DNA from: Spirochaetaceae bacterium | GTDB taxonomy: Bacteria > Spirochaetota > Spirochaetia > Treponematales > Breznakiellaceae | Direction: 5' to 3' | NCBI GenBank assembly: GCA_031273985.1 | Contig: JAISQV010000208.1 | Span: 1 to 5,502, forward strand | Length of the DNA stretch: 5,502 nucleotides | Part shown: piece by piece, positions 4,864 through 5,502 of the stretch | How positions within the stretch are numbered: the stretch's first letter is position 1 | Layout: the number at the start of each line of letters is the position of its first letter | Position numbers and translations under genes: made by a program | Notes under the pieces: model-generated | What the model was told of the DNA's origin: nothing | The model's input: the letters and a program-made list of their open reading frames with translations, nothing else | The model's database searches: none

Positions 4864-5502
4864 CCCCGTCAAGGGCCGGGGGAAGGAGCAGGCTGGAAAC
4901 CCGCAGGCCGGGCCGCCGCGCATAGTAGGCCGCGCAGGCTTCCGCCGCCGTTTCACCGGCCCCCTGCCCGTCATCCTGCCGGAGAAAAACCAGATCCGTG
5001 GGGCCCCGGCTCCGCAGGAAGCGGTCCAGGCCGCTTTCCAGGGCCTCCTCCCTGGGCAGCGCCAGCACCAGCACCCGGTCCCCGGCGGCGGGGAGTTCCG
5101 CGCTTTCCGCCTCCCCGTGGAAGGCCAGCGCGGCGGGATGGGCCAGCGCCGCTGCAAAGTCCGGGGCGGTCCCGGAGATCAGGGCGCTGCCACCGCTGTA
5201 GCCCAACTCCGCCTCCATCCCCAGCCTGAGGCATTCCGTGATCAGGGCCAGGGCATTCTCGCAGAGCAGATCCACCCCCCGGCTTCCCCCCTCGGGCGTG
5301 TAGAGCCGGGGGTCGTACTGGGTGTCTATAAGTATGGTCAGGCGGGAAAGCGGCGGCGGCTCCGGCTCCCCTTCGCGCACAAAAAGATCCCCCAGGTGGC
5401 CATAGAGCTTCCAGTTGATACGGCGGGGGTCGTCCCCCGGCGCATAGGGCCGGTGCCCGGTGAAACTGTCCCGGCGGACCCGCTCTTCCCCGCTGCGGCG
5501 CT
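4856..5502 (-). CDS. DUF58 domain protein, C-terminal part (start outside window)
   Basis: The minus-strand frame is open from the right edge to TAA at 4856-4858, giving about 214 visible residues. The first 40 contain the DUF58 hallmark: FTGHRPYAPGDDPRRINWK, then LYGHLGDLFVREGEPE. In the family this R.Y.PGDDPR.I.WK..A..G.L.VRE block precedes a vWA-like core; here the core continues LTILIDTQYDP and has an altered metal-site motif (DTQYD where many members have DxSxS). A GTG at 5380 could be mistaken for a start, but it lies downstream of the signature, so the real start is beyond 5502. DUF58 genes usually sit just downstream of a MoxR AAA+ ATPase and near vWA or transglutaminase genes, acting in envelope or protein maturation. 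That neighbourhood would be off the right edge, and no such gene follows here on the minus strand. The final residues (LDGVK) lie at the junction with the AT-rich relic, so the C-terminus may have been reset by that junction. The gene converges on SulP. Confidence 0.85.
   Translation of the reverse strand, partial: RRSGEERVRRDSFTGHRPYAPGDDPRRINWKLYGHLGDLFVREGEPEPPPLSRLTILIDTQYDPRLYTPEGGSRGVDLLCENALALITECLRLGMEAELGYSGGSALISGTAPDFAAALAHPAALAFHGEAESAELPAAGDRVLVLALPREEALESGLDRFLRSRGPTDLVFLRQDDGQGAGETAAEACAAYYARRPGLRVSSLLLPPALDGVK

Noticed and set aside
5378..5380. GTG as the DUF58 start codon
   Set aside because: The conserved PGDDPRRINWK signature lies upstream in the same open frame, so the gene continues past the right edge.

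Overview
The window is GC-rich bacterial DNA (coding parts very GC-rich by eye) from an organism that I cannot place firmly. Tandem cyclic-nucleotide-binding/GGDEF proteins, a SulP carrier, a DUF58 protein and many structured intergenic repeats would suit a free-living or gut-associated spirochaete or another anaerobic Gram-negative lineage, but no lineage-specific marker is present.

Layout. Positions 1-206 hold one copy of a structured, multi-hairpin repeat. A strong-looking sigma70-type promoter (232-261) then sits directly before two tightly coupled genes on the + strand. The first (268-1275) is a cNMP-binding-domain protein with a degenerate, probably non-catalytic GGDEF domain. The second (1272-2300, GTG start overlapping the previous stop) has the same architecture with an intact SGDEF active site and an RxxD inhibitory site. 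A 149-bp gap contains a short repeat with a period-9 core. It is followed by a complete SulP-family anion transporter with a C-terminal STAS domain (2450-4186). Next comes a 670-bp non-coding stretch packed with repeats: a second, inverted copy of the multi-hairpin element (4187-4358), two back-to-back perfect hairpins (4389-4439), a MITE-like element with inverted ends (4460-4674), and an AT-richer relic (4711-4863) whose translation resembles part of an ATP_bind_4/Dph6-type ATP pyrophosphatase. On the minus strand a DUF58 gene runs in from the right edge and stops at 4856.

How the genes may work together. The first two genes look like a diverged duplicate pair: one probable diguanylate cyclase and one probable pseudo-cyclase partner, both with ligand-sensing cNMP-binding domains. 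They would set c-di-GMP in response to a cyclic nucleotide or other small ligand. The SulP gene lies in the same direction but behind a repeat-bearing gap, so co-regulation is possible but unproven. The three genes together are bracketed by the inverted pair of structured repeats.

No clearly new defence or mobile system is evident. The most notable items are the structured repeat pair with a compensatory base change, the likely leaderless promoter, the pseudo-cyclase/cyclase pair, the slippery heptamer in the SulP linker, and the Dph6-like relic.
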